This document shows positions 1-10,100 of a stretch of DNA of 14,345 nucleotides, piece after piece. Each line of letters begins with the position of its first letter. Position 1 is the first letter of the stretch. The notes under the pieces were generated by a model. It saw nothing but the letters and a program-made list of their open reading frames with translations, did no database searches and had not been told where the DNA came from. Source of the DNA: an uncultured bacterium (lineage in GTDB: Bacteria; Bacteroidota; Bacteroidia; Bacteroidales; Muribaculaceae); assembly GCA_946184715.1 (NCBI GenBank), contig CAMHGU010000031.1, forward strand, positions 1 to 14,345. The letters are read 5' to 3'. A program made the position numbers and the translations under genes.

Positions 1-9
1 GCGATATTA

Positions 10-705
10 TTATTTGGAGAAAACGGGGCGAATGTTGCAACCTTCGGAGCGAAGCCCTTCCAAGAGGTTTGTGCCCTCCTTACGGAAGCTCAGCCTATAG
101 GCGCTCTTGTAATTGCCGCATGGCGTGGAAGTCCAGTAGAAGCCGGTGAGATGATACTCAATGCCTCTCGTGCCAACGAATCTGCCCCAAGCAGGGAGGT
201 AGATGCTGTTGCCGTTCTTCTTACTGGTGATTTTGTAGCCGGTGATGGGCGATGTAATCCACTTCCACGTACACTGCGTGCGCAGCTCTTCCATCTCGTT
301 TTTGGTGGGCATACGCCACTTGCCGCCCCAGAGTTTGGTGGCTATGTCATAATTCTTGTCGCCGGATATGTCACCGCGGGCGCGGTCAATCGTGTTGCTG
401 TTCGCCTCGCAATAATCACCACCTTTGGGACCACTTACTTCGCCCCACCCGAGCACGTTGCCGCTGTCGCCTTTCTTCTCACCCACGTTGATGGTGGCCC
501 AGTACACGCTGAGGCCGAGGTCAACGTAGCCGTGGCCTCGGTAGGTGTCGGTTGGGTTGACGTTAATATAAGAGGTCTCCATAGGAGGTGCTTTCTTGAG
601 GTCTTTCACCTCAAGGTCTTCGTCGAACGGGGTGGAGGCTATCAAAGCCACCGAGGAGGCCAGAACAATGGCCGCCATTGCCAAGATTGTCTTTTTTGTC
701 TTCAT
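10..705 (-). CDS. Secreted protein with Fibrobacter-major-paralogous-like domain
   Basis: A 231-residue exported protein of unknown function. Residues 1-24 form a signal peptide: a basic MKTKK start, then a hydrophobic Ala/Val/Leu core, with no lipobox cysteine. After a short charged linker, the domain begins with GHGYVDLGLSVYWAT (57-71), continues with GGKWRMPTKNEMEEL (127-141) and YWTST (190-194), and ends in a CNIRPV motif (223-228). This pattern is that of the widespread Bacteroidota Fib_succ_major/DUF1566-like domain, usually found in secreted or surface proteins and without an established activity. I chose the ATG at 703-705 because it opens the signal peptide; the frame runs further upstream, but those residues are intergenic-like. 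Only nine bases lie beyond the stop codon. It is separated from the NRPS operon by 180 nt and is probably functionally unrelated. Confidence 0.85.
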   Translation of the reverse strand: MKTKKTILAMAAIVLASSVALIASTPFDEDLEVKDLKKAPPMETSYINVNPTDTYRGHGYVDLGLSVYWATINVGEKKGDSGNVLGWGEVSGPKGGDYCEANSNTIDRARGDISGDKNYDIATKLWGGKWRMPTKNEMEELRTQCTWKWITSPITGYKITSKKNGNSIYLPAWGRFVGTRGIEYHLTGFYWTSTPCGNYKSAYRLSFRKEGTNLLEGLRSEGCNIRPVFSK

Positions 706-839
706 AGTGTTGTTACACAGTGCGCCACGGGGGTTAATAATAATAGTTAAGATGACGAGAAGGCGCAAGGCGGGACCCCGCAATATCACGGGAGAGAGGC
801 GCATAGCTCTCCGCGCGGGTGGCCCGGCTTATGCTCGCT

Positions 840-847
840 CAAAGATA
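840..847 (-). promoter_or_regulatory. Candidate Bacteroidota -7 promoter box
   Basis: Read on the minus strand this is TATCTTTG, an exact match to the TAnnTTTG -7 consensus. It lies in the 180-nt gap between the phosphopantetheinyl transferase and the secreted-protein gene. No good TTTG -33 box is seen 19-21 bp upstream. If used, it would give a leader of about 125 nt that is GC-rich and holds a 6-bp GGAGAG/CTCTCC stem near 791-812. I see no convincing rho-independent terminator for the upstream operon in this gap, so read-through into the secreted-protein gene is possible. Confidence 0.35.
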
Positions 848-885
848 TAGATTATTTTGTTACCATAAAAGTTTAATGGTGGTTT

Positions 886-1464
886 TCACGAAAAATTTTT
901 CATCAGGCAGAGGGAGTACACATAGTGGCGGGAGGCCGTGGTGCGGAACTCTACCTCGCGTGCTTGCTCGTCGTCGAGCACGTGGCGCATATCGTTGCGG
1001 AGCCCTTCGCCGGTGAGCTTGAGCAGGCTCTCCTTGCGTGTCCAAAGGCGGAGGAAGGCCTCGACGGGATTGCGGGCTTCGGTGATGATGCATTGCTCGG
1101 CCTCGTTCATCGTGGCGGCGATGGTGTCGTCGTCGAGCAGCTCAAGGCACTCGATGTCGATGCCCACGGGGCGATTGGCGACGGCGCAGGCCACTGCGGC
1201 GGCGCAGTGGCTAAGGCTGATGTGGATGTCGGGGCGGCCGTCGATGCGCGGCTTTCCCAGCTCGTCGTAGAGCAGCGTGGGAGCCTCGTCGATGCCGTAT
1301 TCACGATGCAAGGCATCGCGCAGCAGCTTGAAAGCGGCCAGCGAGGCGAGGCGGTCGGTCGGCCGGCGATAGCGCAGTGCTTGGCGGCGGCGTTGCTCGC
1401 TCGCTTGGGCGAGCAGCTCGTCGAGCCGGCTCAGGTCAAGCCGGTCGTCAATAAGCAGGCGCAT
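886..1464 (-). CDS. Sfp-type 4'-phosphopantetheinyl transferase
   Basis: This enzyme moves phosphopantetheine from coenzyme A onto the conserved serine of carrier domains, here presumably the two T domains of the NRPS in the same operon. With the ATG at 1462-1464 the protein has 192 residues. It shows the family motifs in order: GKP (70-72), ISLSHC (82-87), VGIDIE with the Mg-binding Asp103 and Glu105 (100-105), and WTRKESLLKL (141-150) with Trp141, Lys144, Glu145 and Lys149. The length is slightly below that of classic Sfp (about 220). A TTG codon at 1477-1479 would add five residues; I prefer the ATG because MRLLID starts the usual first strand. It overlaps the end of the MATE gene by 17 nt, so the two are probably translationally coupled. 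A broader role in fatty-acid ACP activation cannot be excluded. Confidence 0.92.
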   Translation of the reverse strand: MRLLIDDRLDLSRLDELLAQASEQRRRQALRYRRPTDRLASLAAFKLLRDALHREYGIDEAPTLLYDELGKPRIDGRPDIHISLSHCAAAVACAVANRPVGIDIECLELLDDDTIAATMNEAEQCIITEARNPVEAFLRLWTRKESLLKLTGEGLRNDMRHVLDDEQAREVEFRTTASRHYVYSLCLMKNFS

Positions 1465-2788
1465 TCTTGCGAAGTCCAAAGTTTATGCCCGTCGCCTTAT
1501 GGATTATGTATATTGCTATACATTCTATAACGTAGGCGATGAGATAGCTGTACCAGATGGCTTGCGGAGCCACCTTTGCCACCACCCAAAGCACAGGTAT
1601 CACAGTCAATGAGAGCGCGAAGGAGATAAAGAGCGCCATCTTGTGGTAACTGTAAAGCTTATAGACAATCATCAGCACATAGATGTAGCAGAAGGGGATA
1701 AAGCTGAGCGAGAACACACGCAGGGCATGCTTACTTTCCGACATCATCGCCGGGTCGTCGCCGCCGAACAGCTCAGCTATGCCTTGGGGATATATCCACA
1801 CCAACACGCAGGTGATTATCATCGCTATGGAAATGAACTTGAAGCCTTTGCCGATAACCTCTCGCAGCCCGTGGTTGCTACCCTTGCCCACCTCGATTGA
1901 ACCCAACGATTGAATGGTGCGGCACACTCCGGCAAGGAAGAGATTATAGACTTGCAGCAGGTTGAGGCAAAGCGCGAATACGAATATACCCACGCGCCCG
2001 GTGGTATCGAGCACAATAGTGTTGGCGCACATCAAGAGCAGTGTCAGGCACACCGAAGCTATGGCAAGCGGCGCTCCTTGCGAGATAATTTGAGCCATAG
2101 CGGTCTTTAACTTCAATCCTATGCATTGAAATCTCAACCGCAAGTTATTCTCTTTGTAAAAGAAGTGTCGGCTCAAGAATGCGATTCCCACTAAATGGCC
2201 TATTACCGTAGCCGATGAAGAACCTTCAATGCCCCAGCCGAAATATTGGATAAACACAATATCAAGCATAAGGTTTACCGCATTGTCGATAAGAATCGCA
2301 AGCGAGACAAGTCTCGGGCTCCCATCTACCCCCACCATATTGCTGAACGTCCAGAGCACCATATATGCCGGGGCGCCTAAAAGCACTACGATAAGATATT
2401 CGTAGGTGGGCCGGAACAGCTGTTCGTTGCTGCAGAGCCACCCCGTTATGGTGTCGGGGATTAAAAGCCCGCAAACCGTCAGCGCCAACCCTACAAAAAA
2501 AGTTGACAACAGCGACAGAGTGTAGATATAGGCGGCGCGCGCTGAGTCTTTCTTGCCTATTTCCATGCCTACGAGCATCCCTGCTCCTGCCGAGAGAAGC
2601 ATACTGAGCGTAAACATAAACTGCACCACCGGCTTGGTGAGGTTGATGGCACTGACGCCGTCGGCTCCAATCAGGTTGCCCACAATAATCGCGTCAACAA
2701 TATTGCCCAAGCAGCCTGATAGAGCAATTAGAATCGAAGACCAAAGGAAGCGCCAAAAATGCTTTGAAAGCTCTTTGCTATTATCCAT
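1448..2788 (-). CDS. MATE-family multidrug/metabolite exporter
   Basis: A 446-residue polytopic inner-membrane protein, the usual MATE length, with about twelve hydrophobic segments. The N-terminal region NIVDAIIVGNLIGADGVSAI (29-48), followed by a Lys-Pro and a membrane segment, is the typical MATE first-helix pattern, and AGAGMLVGMEIGKKD (67-81) matches the next conserved loop. Members exchange Na+ or H+ for cationic or amphipathic compounds. Within this operon it most likely exports the NRPS product or protects the cell from it; that substrate assignment is inference from position only. It starts 4 nt after the stop of the adenylating enzyme and overlaps the transferase gene. Sampled stretches are about 43-48% G+C, clearly lower than the NRPS at about 60%, which may reflect membrane-protein codon needs or a different origin. 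Confidence 0.9.
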   Translation of the reverse strand: MDNSKELSKHFWRFLWSSILIALSGCLGNIVDAIIVGNLIGADGVSAINLTKPVVQFMFTLSMLLSAGAGMLVGMEIGKKDSARAAYIYTLSLLSTFFVGLALTVCGLLIPDTITGWLCSNEQLFRPTYEYLIVVLLGAPAYMVLWTFSNMVGVDGSPRLVSLAILIDNAVNLMLDIVFIQYFGWGIEGSSSATVIGHLVGIAFLSRHFFYKENNLRLRFQCIGLKLKTAMAQIISQGAPLAIASVCLTLLLMCANTIVLDTTGRVGIFVFALCLNLLQVYNLFLAGVCRTIQSLGSIEVGKGSNHGLREVIGKGFKFISIAMIITCVLVWIYPQGIAELFGGDDPAMMSESKHALRVFSLSFIPFCYIYVLMIVYKLYSYHKMALFISFALSLTVIPVLWVVAKVAPQAIWYSYLIAYVIECIAIYIIHKATGINFGLRKNAPAY

Positions 2789-2792
2789 TATT

Positions 2793-4136
2793 TTACAATT
2801 TTACATAAATCGGGATTTTGCCGCCCTGCTTATTGGGGATAAACGGCTTTGTTGACCAAGTGAAATTGCCATTTGGGCAACCTTGCTCGGCAAGGAACGC
2901 TTTCAGATATTCGCATAAGGCAGGGAGCGTCTTTTCAGGCTCTTTTTTGCATACGGCTCGCACTTCGATGCTATTGTCGTCGGTTTGCACAAACTGGAAT
3001 CGCATCACATCGGGCCAAGTCTCAGTCTTGGCAAAGAGGCCCGACACACTGAACGAGCGGCCTCCCATCGTAAAAAAGCCGAAGGTGCGGCCTTTTATCT
3101 CCATTATGGGGAGCAGGCAGCACGGCTCGGAGGAGGGCCGGATGCGAATCACATCGCCCACGTGGTAGCGGATGATGGGTTGAACGAAGTTGCTCAAGTC
3201 GGTGATAAGTACGCCGTCCGACCACTGCTCGCTCTCGCCGAGCAGGTTCAAATCCTTATCGACAGGCTCCACTATAATCCAGTCCTCGTTGATGTGCAGA
3301 TGGGGGCAATTGTGGGTCATCGCCACCTCGCCGCCTTCGGTCATGCAGTAGTTGTTGCCTACGGGGCATTGGAACGCTTGGCGCAAGAGGTGGAAGTTCT
3401 CTTCGCTGAGCATTTCGGCCGATGTGACGATATGCTTAATATTGACGTGCAAGCGCCCCTGCAACTGCTCTACTGCGAGTTGCACAATCATCGAAGGATA
3501 TCCCGCCATAGTCTCGGGCTGGAACGCGTTGAGTTTCTCAACGATTTTGTCAACGGGCTCGAGCACCGAGATACCCAAGAGATTATTGGCACATTCGGGA
3601 TGGGCGGCTCTCATACGGTTGAAAGCGCCGTAGCTCGACGCGCCATTCGACATGTGGATTATCGACGCTCGCTTATGCTTGCTGATGTCCAACACATTGC
3701 CATCGGTGCCGGTGAGCAGACGTTGTGCGATAAGTTGGCCATGAATCTTGTTGTGATAGTCGTCGCGCACCATAGGGAGAGGGTTGCCGGTGGAGCCGGA
3801 GGTGCGCAGGGCGGAGTATTGTCCGAGGAACAAGCCGGTGTCTTTCGACGCGTCGCGATTCACATATTCAAGCACATCATTGAGATGGATGCGGCGGTCG
3901 GTAACCCAGTCGTCGTAGTGAGCCAGTAGCGTCGGTTTCTCGGTGATGGGGAGGTCGCTGATGGTGAAGTCGGCGGGCACGTCGGCATAGAGCTTGGCGA
4001 AATAGGGAGAGTTGGCGCGGGCGTACTCGACCAGTTCGCGCAAGCGCTCGTGTTGCACTTTCAGGCGTTGCTCCTTCGTCATATCGGCTCCTTCCGCCAC
4101 AAGGCGGCGAGCTTCGTTAAGTTCGATGGTTTTCAT
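2793..4136 (-). CDS. PaaK/CapK-type acyl-adenylating enzyme (AMP ligase)
   Basis: A 447-residue ANL-superfamily enzyme of the phenylacetate-CoA ligase/CapK/coenzyme F390 synthetase branch. Seen motifs are the ATP-binding RTSGSTGNP (111-119), NYCMTEGGE (262-270), the ribose-binding Asp328 in RYHVGD (323-328) and a C-terminal GGKIPIYVKL with Lys440 as the candidate catalytic lysine. Such enzymes activate a carboxylic acid as acyl-AMP and pass it to CoA or another acceptor. It lies 29 nt after the NRPS and 4 nt before the MATE gene. Because the NRPS starts with a condensation domain but no loading module, this enzyme could supply the acyl group that caps the first amino acid. No free-standing acyl-carrier protein is encoded in the window, so the acceptor would be CoA or a carrier encoded elsewhere. 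The acid substrate cannot be read from the sequence. Confidence 0.85.
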   Translation of the reverse strand: MKTIELNEARRLVAEGADMTKEQRLKVQHERLRELVEYARANSPYFAKLYADVPADFTISDLPITEKPTLLAHYDDWVTDRRIHLNDVLEYVNRDASKDTGLFLGQYSALRTSGSTGNPLPMVRDDYHNKIHGQLIAQRLLTGTDGNVLDISKHKRASIIHMSNGASSYGAFNRMRAAHPECANNLLGISVLEPVDKIVEKLNAFQPETMAGYPSMIVQLAVEQLQGRLHVNIKHIVTSAEMLSEENFHLLRQAFQCPVGNNYCMTEGGEVAMTHNCPHLHINEDWIIVEPVDKDLNLLGESEQWSDGVLITDLSNFVQPIIRYHVGDVIRIRPSSEPCCLLPIMEIKGRTFGFFTMGGRSFSVSGLFAKTETWPDVMRFQFVQTDDNSIEVRAVCKKEPEKTLPALCEYLKAFLAEQGCPNGNFTWSTKPFIPNKQGGKIPIYVKL

Positions 4137-4165
4137 ATAGATATAGTATCTTTCCGGTTAATGAA

Positions 4166-7100
4166 TTATTCAGGGTCGAAGAATCCGAGCGTAGCGATAG
4201 CCGAGAGCATACGCTCCACGTAGTCCCACGAGGTGGGCGACCAGGCGAATCCCAGGCGGTAGAGCACCTGCGTGGTGTAGTCGTTGTCGCGCGCCACGTC
4301 GGTGGTTTTCTGGCCGTGGGCCATATCCTGGTAAGCGAGGAGGCTGGCGAGGACTTTGGCCTTGACGGGGTCGTTCTTGGCGAGGTCCATCTCGCGGTCA
4401 AACTCCTCTTGCTCCACGAAGCGCACGCCGTCGCCCACGCTGTGGAGGCCCATCAGCACATCGCCGAGGAATTGCCCGTGGATGTTGTAGGGGTGGAACA
4501 CCGAGCACTCACGCGGGGCGGTGGCCAGCAGCACTATGGCGTGGCTCACCTCGTTGATGGGCGAGAACTCCACGCGCTTGTTGCGCATCGAGTAGGGACA
4601 GCAGCCGAGCATATTATAGACCTTGATGCGGCCCATAAACGAGTTGGTGGCGAAGTTGGCTTGGAACTCGCCGTCGGTGCTGCGCGCGGCGAGGTTGCCC
4701 ACGCGCATTATCTTGGCGGTGAGACCACGATGCGCCACGGCATCGAGAATCAGGCGCTCGGCCATAAACTTGGAGTAGATGTACTTATTGCCCAAGTATT
4801 GACCTATGTAGAGGCGCTGCTCGGTGAAGGTGACGTCGTGGGCTTCGCCGGCCCAGAGGCCGCGGGTGCTGGCCGTGGAGATGTGCACTAATTGGGCGCC
4901 TGTGGCGAGGCAGAAATCGACGCAGCGTTGGGCGCCGCCCACGTTGACGTCCTCAATCTCGGTGCCTTCGCTGAAGTGCTTCACTATGGCGGCGCAGTTG
5001 AACACCGTGTCGATCTTCAGCCCTTGGCCGAAGTCGCCGGTGACGTCGCCCACCACGATGTGAAGGCGCTTGCCGAAGAGCTCTTCAAAGGCGTCGGCGA
5101 AGTAGTAGAAGAGGAGGGTGCGGAGGCGGCTCTCGGCCTTCTCGGGGGTGCGGCCGCGCACGAGGCAGTAGATGTTCTCGGCGTCGGAGTCGATGAGCTG
5201 CCGCAGGATGTGAATGCCGAGGTAGCCGGTGGCGCCGGTGAGGAGCACGTTGCCGAGGCGGCAGCGCTCGCCGTTGCGGAAGGTGGCGAGGGTGTTGGCC
5301 TTGAGGACGTTGTCGATGTCGGTGTAGTCGTAGCTCTTCACCTCATCAACGCTGCTGTCGGCGCTGTCGCCGGTGATGAGGGCCGCGAGGCCGCGCGGGG
5401 TGGGGTTGGCGAAGACGTCGCCGTAGGCCACGTGCATTCCGGCCTTGTCGGCCTCGATGATGACGCGGGTGACCACGAGCGAGGTGCCGCCAAGCTCGAA
5501 GAAGTTGTCGGTGGCGCCCACCTTGTCCATCTGGAGGATATCGGCGAAGATGTCGCAGAAGCGGCTCTCGGTGGCGTTGGCCGGCGCTTCATAGGCCGAG
5601 GTGATGGCCAGCTGAGGCTCCGGCAGGGCTTTGACGTCGGTTTTCCCGTTGGGGGTCATAGGCATCTCGGCCAGCTGCAGGTAGGCCGTGGGCACCATAT
5701 ATTGGGTAAGGCTCTTGGCTATCTCGGCCTTAAGGGCATCGGGGGCGATTTCGCGCTCGGCGGTGTAGTAGGCGCAGAGGTGCTCCTTGCCGCCCAGTTT
5801 GCGAATCATAATCACCACCTTCTTCATCCCCTCGACTTTGAGCATCACGTTCTCAATCTCGCCCAGCTCGATGCGGAGGCCGCGGAGCTTGATTTGGTGG
5901 TCGGTGCGGCCCAGGATTACTACGGTGCCGTCGGGGAGCCACTTGGCGTAGTCGCCCGAGCGGTAGATGCGGGTGCCGTGGTAGTCGATGAAGCGCTCGC
6001 GGGTCATATCATCGAGGTTGTTGTAGCCGCGGGCCACGCCGCGACCGCCTATGTAAAGCTCGCCTACCACGCCGGCGGGGAGCTCGTTGCCGTCGGCATC
6101 GACGATAAACTCCTTGACGTTGAGCTGCGGGCGGCCTACGGTGACGATGGCGGCGTCGGTAAGCTCGGCGTTGTTGGAAGCAACGGTGATTTCGGTGGGG
6201 CCGTAGCAGTTGAAGATGCGGGCGTGGCTGGCGGCGCGGAGCTGCGCGAGCAGCTGGTCGCTGAATTTCTCACCGCCGGCGCGCGCTATCTTGATGTGGC
6301 TGATGGCGCGGGCGAAGTCGTCGCTCGTGAGCCAGGTGAGCCAGCGCGACGGGGTGCCCGACACCATATCGATGTGTTGCTCTTCGATGAGCTTGGCGAG
6401 GTCGAGCGGGTTGTTGGCCTGCTCTTCGGTGGCCACGATAAGGGTCTTGCCGTTGTAGTAGGCCATACCGATATCCTGCAGCGCGGCGTCGAAGGAGATG
6501 GTGGTGACGCTCAGAATGCGCGTGGCATCGGTGAGCACGGCGTTGGCGAACACGTTGGCCGGGTGGCCGTAGAGGTAGTTGCAGATACCTTCGTGGCGCA
6601 GCATCACGCCCTTTGGCCGTCCGGTGGAGCCACTGGTATATATAAGGTAGGCGAGGTCGTCGCCGGTGATGTCGGGGGCGTGATATTCGGCGGTGGCGTC
6701 GTCGAGCAGCTCTTCCACGTCGATAGCTTTCTCGGGCGCGATGCTGCCGAGGTGCTCGGGCGTGGTGATGATGTAGCGCGCTTCGCTGTCGTCGAGGATA
6801 AGCTTCACGCGGTCGGCGGGGTATTCGGGGTCGCAGGGGATATAGGCGGCGCCGGCTTTGAGCACGCCGAAGAGCGAGAGGATGAGGCGGCTGGTGCGTG
6901 GCAGCAGCAGGGCCACACGGTCGCGGGCAGCGACACCACGGCGCTGCAGCGCGGCGGCGATGCGGGTGGTAAGCTCGTCCATCTCTTTGTAGGTGAAGCG
7001 GCCGTCGATGGCCACGAGGGCTTCGTGCTCGGGCTGCTCAGCAGCGTAGTGGCCTATGCACTCGTGGAAGAAGCGGAAGGGCGCTTCGGCCGTGGCAACG

Positions 7101-10100
7101 GTGCGCAGGCGGCTCAGCTCCTCCTCTTGCGCGGCGCTGACGATGGAGATGTGGCGCACCTTAGCCTCGGGCTGCCGCATCATATTCTCGGCGGTGGCGG
7201 CAATGCTCTCGGCCAGCCCTTGAGCCAGCCGCTCGCTGTAGATGGAATCGTCGTAGAGCACCACCACGCCGCGGTCCTCAATCTTGATGTTGATTTTGAA
7301 CTTGGGCACGTTAAGCTCAAGCAGCTCTTGCACTATGGGCTTGCCGTTGACGCTGTATTGGCTCAGCACGCCCACCTGGTAGGCGTAGGCTATGGCGGGA
7401 CGGAAGCCGTAGTCGGCGGCTATGCGGGCGAAGGGATACTCTTCGTGGTCCAAAGTGCGGTCGAAGAGGTCGCTTGCCGAGGCCACAAACTCCTGCACCG
7501 AGCTATCGGCAATGTTAAGGCCGAGGGGCAGGGTGTTGACAAACATACCCACGGTGTCGGCAATGCGCAGGTTGCTGCGTCCGCTACTTACGGTGCAGAG
7601 ATACACCTCGCGATTGTTGGTGTATCGCCCTACGACGTAGGCTGTGGCGGCGAGCATCAGGTGGGCGGGAGTGACTTCGTGGCTGCGGCAGAATTGGGCG
7701 ATGCTGTCGTGGTCGAGAGGGCTGACGGCCTCGCCCACGAAGCCTTGGGCCTCAGTGGCGGGCAGGTCGGCCGGTATCTCGCTGGCGCCTTCGCAGCCGG
7801 CTAAGCGCTCGGCGAAGAACTGCTGCGCCTCGCGGAACTTGTCGCTGTCTTCGGCAGCTTTCTGGTCGGCCACGAAGTTCAGATAGGAGTACTGCTCCGG
7901 CTCCACCTCTTTGCCTTCGATAACGGCACTTAGCTGGCGCAGGAATAGGTCGGCCGAGCCACCGTCGAAAAGCAGGTGGTGCACGTCGATGAGCAGCTTC
8001 ACTCCGCTCTCGGTCGTTACCACCTCAAAGCGGTAGAGTGGGGCCTTGGTGAGATTGAACGGCCTTACGAAGTCGTTCTTGTACTCGGCCAGCTGCGCGT
8101 CGGTCATTGAGGTGATGGCCACTTCCGGCTCGGGGGCGCCATCGGTGGTCTGCATTATCTGCTCGCCTGAGGTGATGAAGTGCACGCGCAGCTCGGGGTG
8201 GCACATTACCACGCGCTTTACGGCTTCGGCGAGGGCCGTGGCCTCAACGCCTTCGGGGTAGCTGAGCAGATAGGGGATATTGTAGATGGTGGAGGTGGGG
8301 TTCTTGAGGCACTCGAAGTACACGCCTGTCTGGGCGTAGGAGAGCGGCGCGGCGGTAGCGGCCGTGGCGTCGGCGGCCGAAGCTGTGTCCGCGTGGCTGT
8401 CGGCGCTGAGCAGGTGGGCGAGAATGTCGTTCTCGATGCTTTGCAGCGTGCCGCTCTTGACGAGCGATTTCGAGTCGAGGGCCACGCCGTAGAGTTTGTT
8501 GACCTGCACCGCGAGCCGTATGGCCGAGATGGAGGTGAGGCCGGCATAGCCAAGCGGGGTGGTGATGCCGAAGTCGGTGTTGCCCACGATTCCGGCCACC
8601 AGCTCGTGGAGCGACTGCTCGAGCACGTTGAGCGGAGCGTTGACCGTCTCGACGGCCGCGGCTTTCTTTTCGGGCTTGGGCAAGGCGCGCTTGTTCACCT
8701 TCTGGTTTTGGTTGAGGGGTATGGCATCGATTTGCATCGTCACGGCCGGCACCATATAGGGCGGCTTCTCCTCGGCGATGAAGGCGTTGAGGGCTTCGAT
8801 GTCGATAGACTCATCGGCCACGATGTAGGCAGCGATGAATTTGCCGCCGCCCTCTTCGTCGAAGGCTTGCACGGTGGCGTCTTTGATGCCCGGGTATTCG
8901 CGTATGATGGCCTCCACCTCTTTCAGCTCGATGCGGAAACCGCGTATCTTCACCTGGCCGTCGCGGCGCCCCACGAATTGGATATCGCCCGAGGGGAGGT
9001 ATCTTACGATGTCGCCGGTGCGATACACGCGGGCGTACTTCTCCTCCGTGGTGAACGGGTTGTCGATATACACCTCGGCGGTCTTCTCGGGGCGGTTGAG
9101 GTAGCCGAGACTCACTTGCGGGCCGGCTACCCACAGCTCGCCGGCGGCACCCACGGGCAGGCGATGCCCCCGCGCGTCAACGATGTAGAGGCGCATATTG
9201 TCAAGCGGCTTGCCGATGGGGATATCTTTCAGCTTCTCAGTCACGGGGAAGGTGGTGGTGAAGATAGTGCACTCGGTGGGGCCATAGCCGTTGTGCAATC
9301 GGTAATTAGCCGGTGGCGCGATGCTGGCGAGCTTCTCGCCGCCCACCGAGAGGTGCAGCAGCGAGTGATTGTCGATGCCGGAGGCAAACTGGTAGCCCAC
9401 CTGCGTAGTCATAAAGGAGTGGGTGATGCCTTCACGCTCAAAGTATTCGTTGATGGCGATGAGGTCGAGGCGTATCTCTTCAGGGATGATATGCACGGTG
9501 GCGCCGGTGGTGAGGGCGGGATACATATCCATCATGCAGGCGTCGAAGCCGTAGCTGGCGTAGGCGGCCACGCGGCTTTCGGGCTTGAGGTCGTAGTAGC
9601 GGCGGTACCAGTGGCAGAAGGCCACGAGGTTGCCGTGGGAGAGTTGGCAGCCCTTGGGCACTCCGGTGGAGCCGCTGGTGTAGAGTAGGATGAAACGCGA
9701 TGAGGGGGTCAGCCCCGAGGACAGCGGCGTAGCGGCCGGCAGGGCGGTAAGCTCGCAGGTGAGCATCACCTCGCCGGTGTATTCGTCGACGAGCTCGCGT
9801 AGCTGCTTATCGGCGATGAGCAGCTTGGCCTCGGCGTCTTTCATCATAAAGTTGAGGCGCTCCTTGGGGTAGGAGGGGTCGAGGGGCTGATAAGCGCAGC
9901 CGGCTTTGAGGGCGCCGAGCGAGGCTATCGCCATCCATTCGCTGCGGGGAATGAGAATCGACACCACGTCGCCGGTGGTGAGCCCCTTGGCTTGCAGGGC
10001 CGCGGCAATGCGGTCGCTCAGAGCGTCAACTTCGGCATAGCTGAAGTGGCGGCCGGCATATACCACCGCGGTGGCCTCGGGCGTGGCGGCCACCTGATGG

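Noticed and set aside
706..804. N-terminal extension of the secreted protein to position 804
   Set aside because: The extra 33 residues precede a clean signal peptide that starts at 705. They would bury it, and their DNA looks intergenic.
862..880. Possible terminator after the transferase gene (ACCAT/ATGGT stem)
   Set aside because: Only five base pairs with a nine-base loop and no T-run after it on the minus strand, so too weak to call.
2985..3929. A 314-codon plus-strand frame opposite the ligase
   Set aside because: Antisense shadow: the minus frame carries all ANL motifs and no known protein features are seen on the plus strand.
4892..7804. A 970-codon open frame on the plus strand
   Set aside because: It lies wholly antisense to the NRPS. 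Its translation is a low-complexity mix of Gly, Ala, Val, Glu and His with no domain, as expected opposite a G+C-rich gene with strong third-position bias.
8180..9688. A 502-codon open frame on the plus strand
   Set aside because: Also antisense to the NRPS, with the same Gly/Ala/Val/His bias and no recognisable motif; the minus strand has intact A-domain motifs here.
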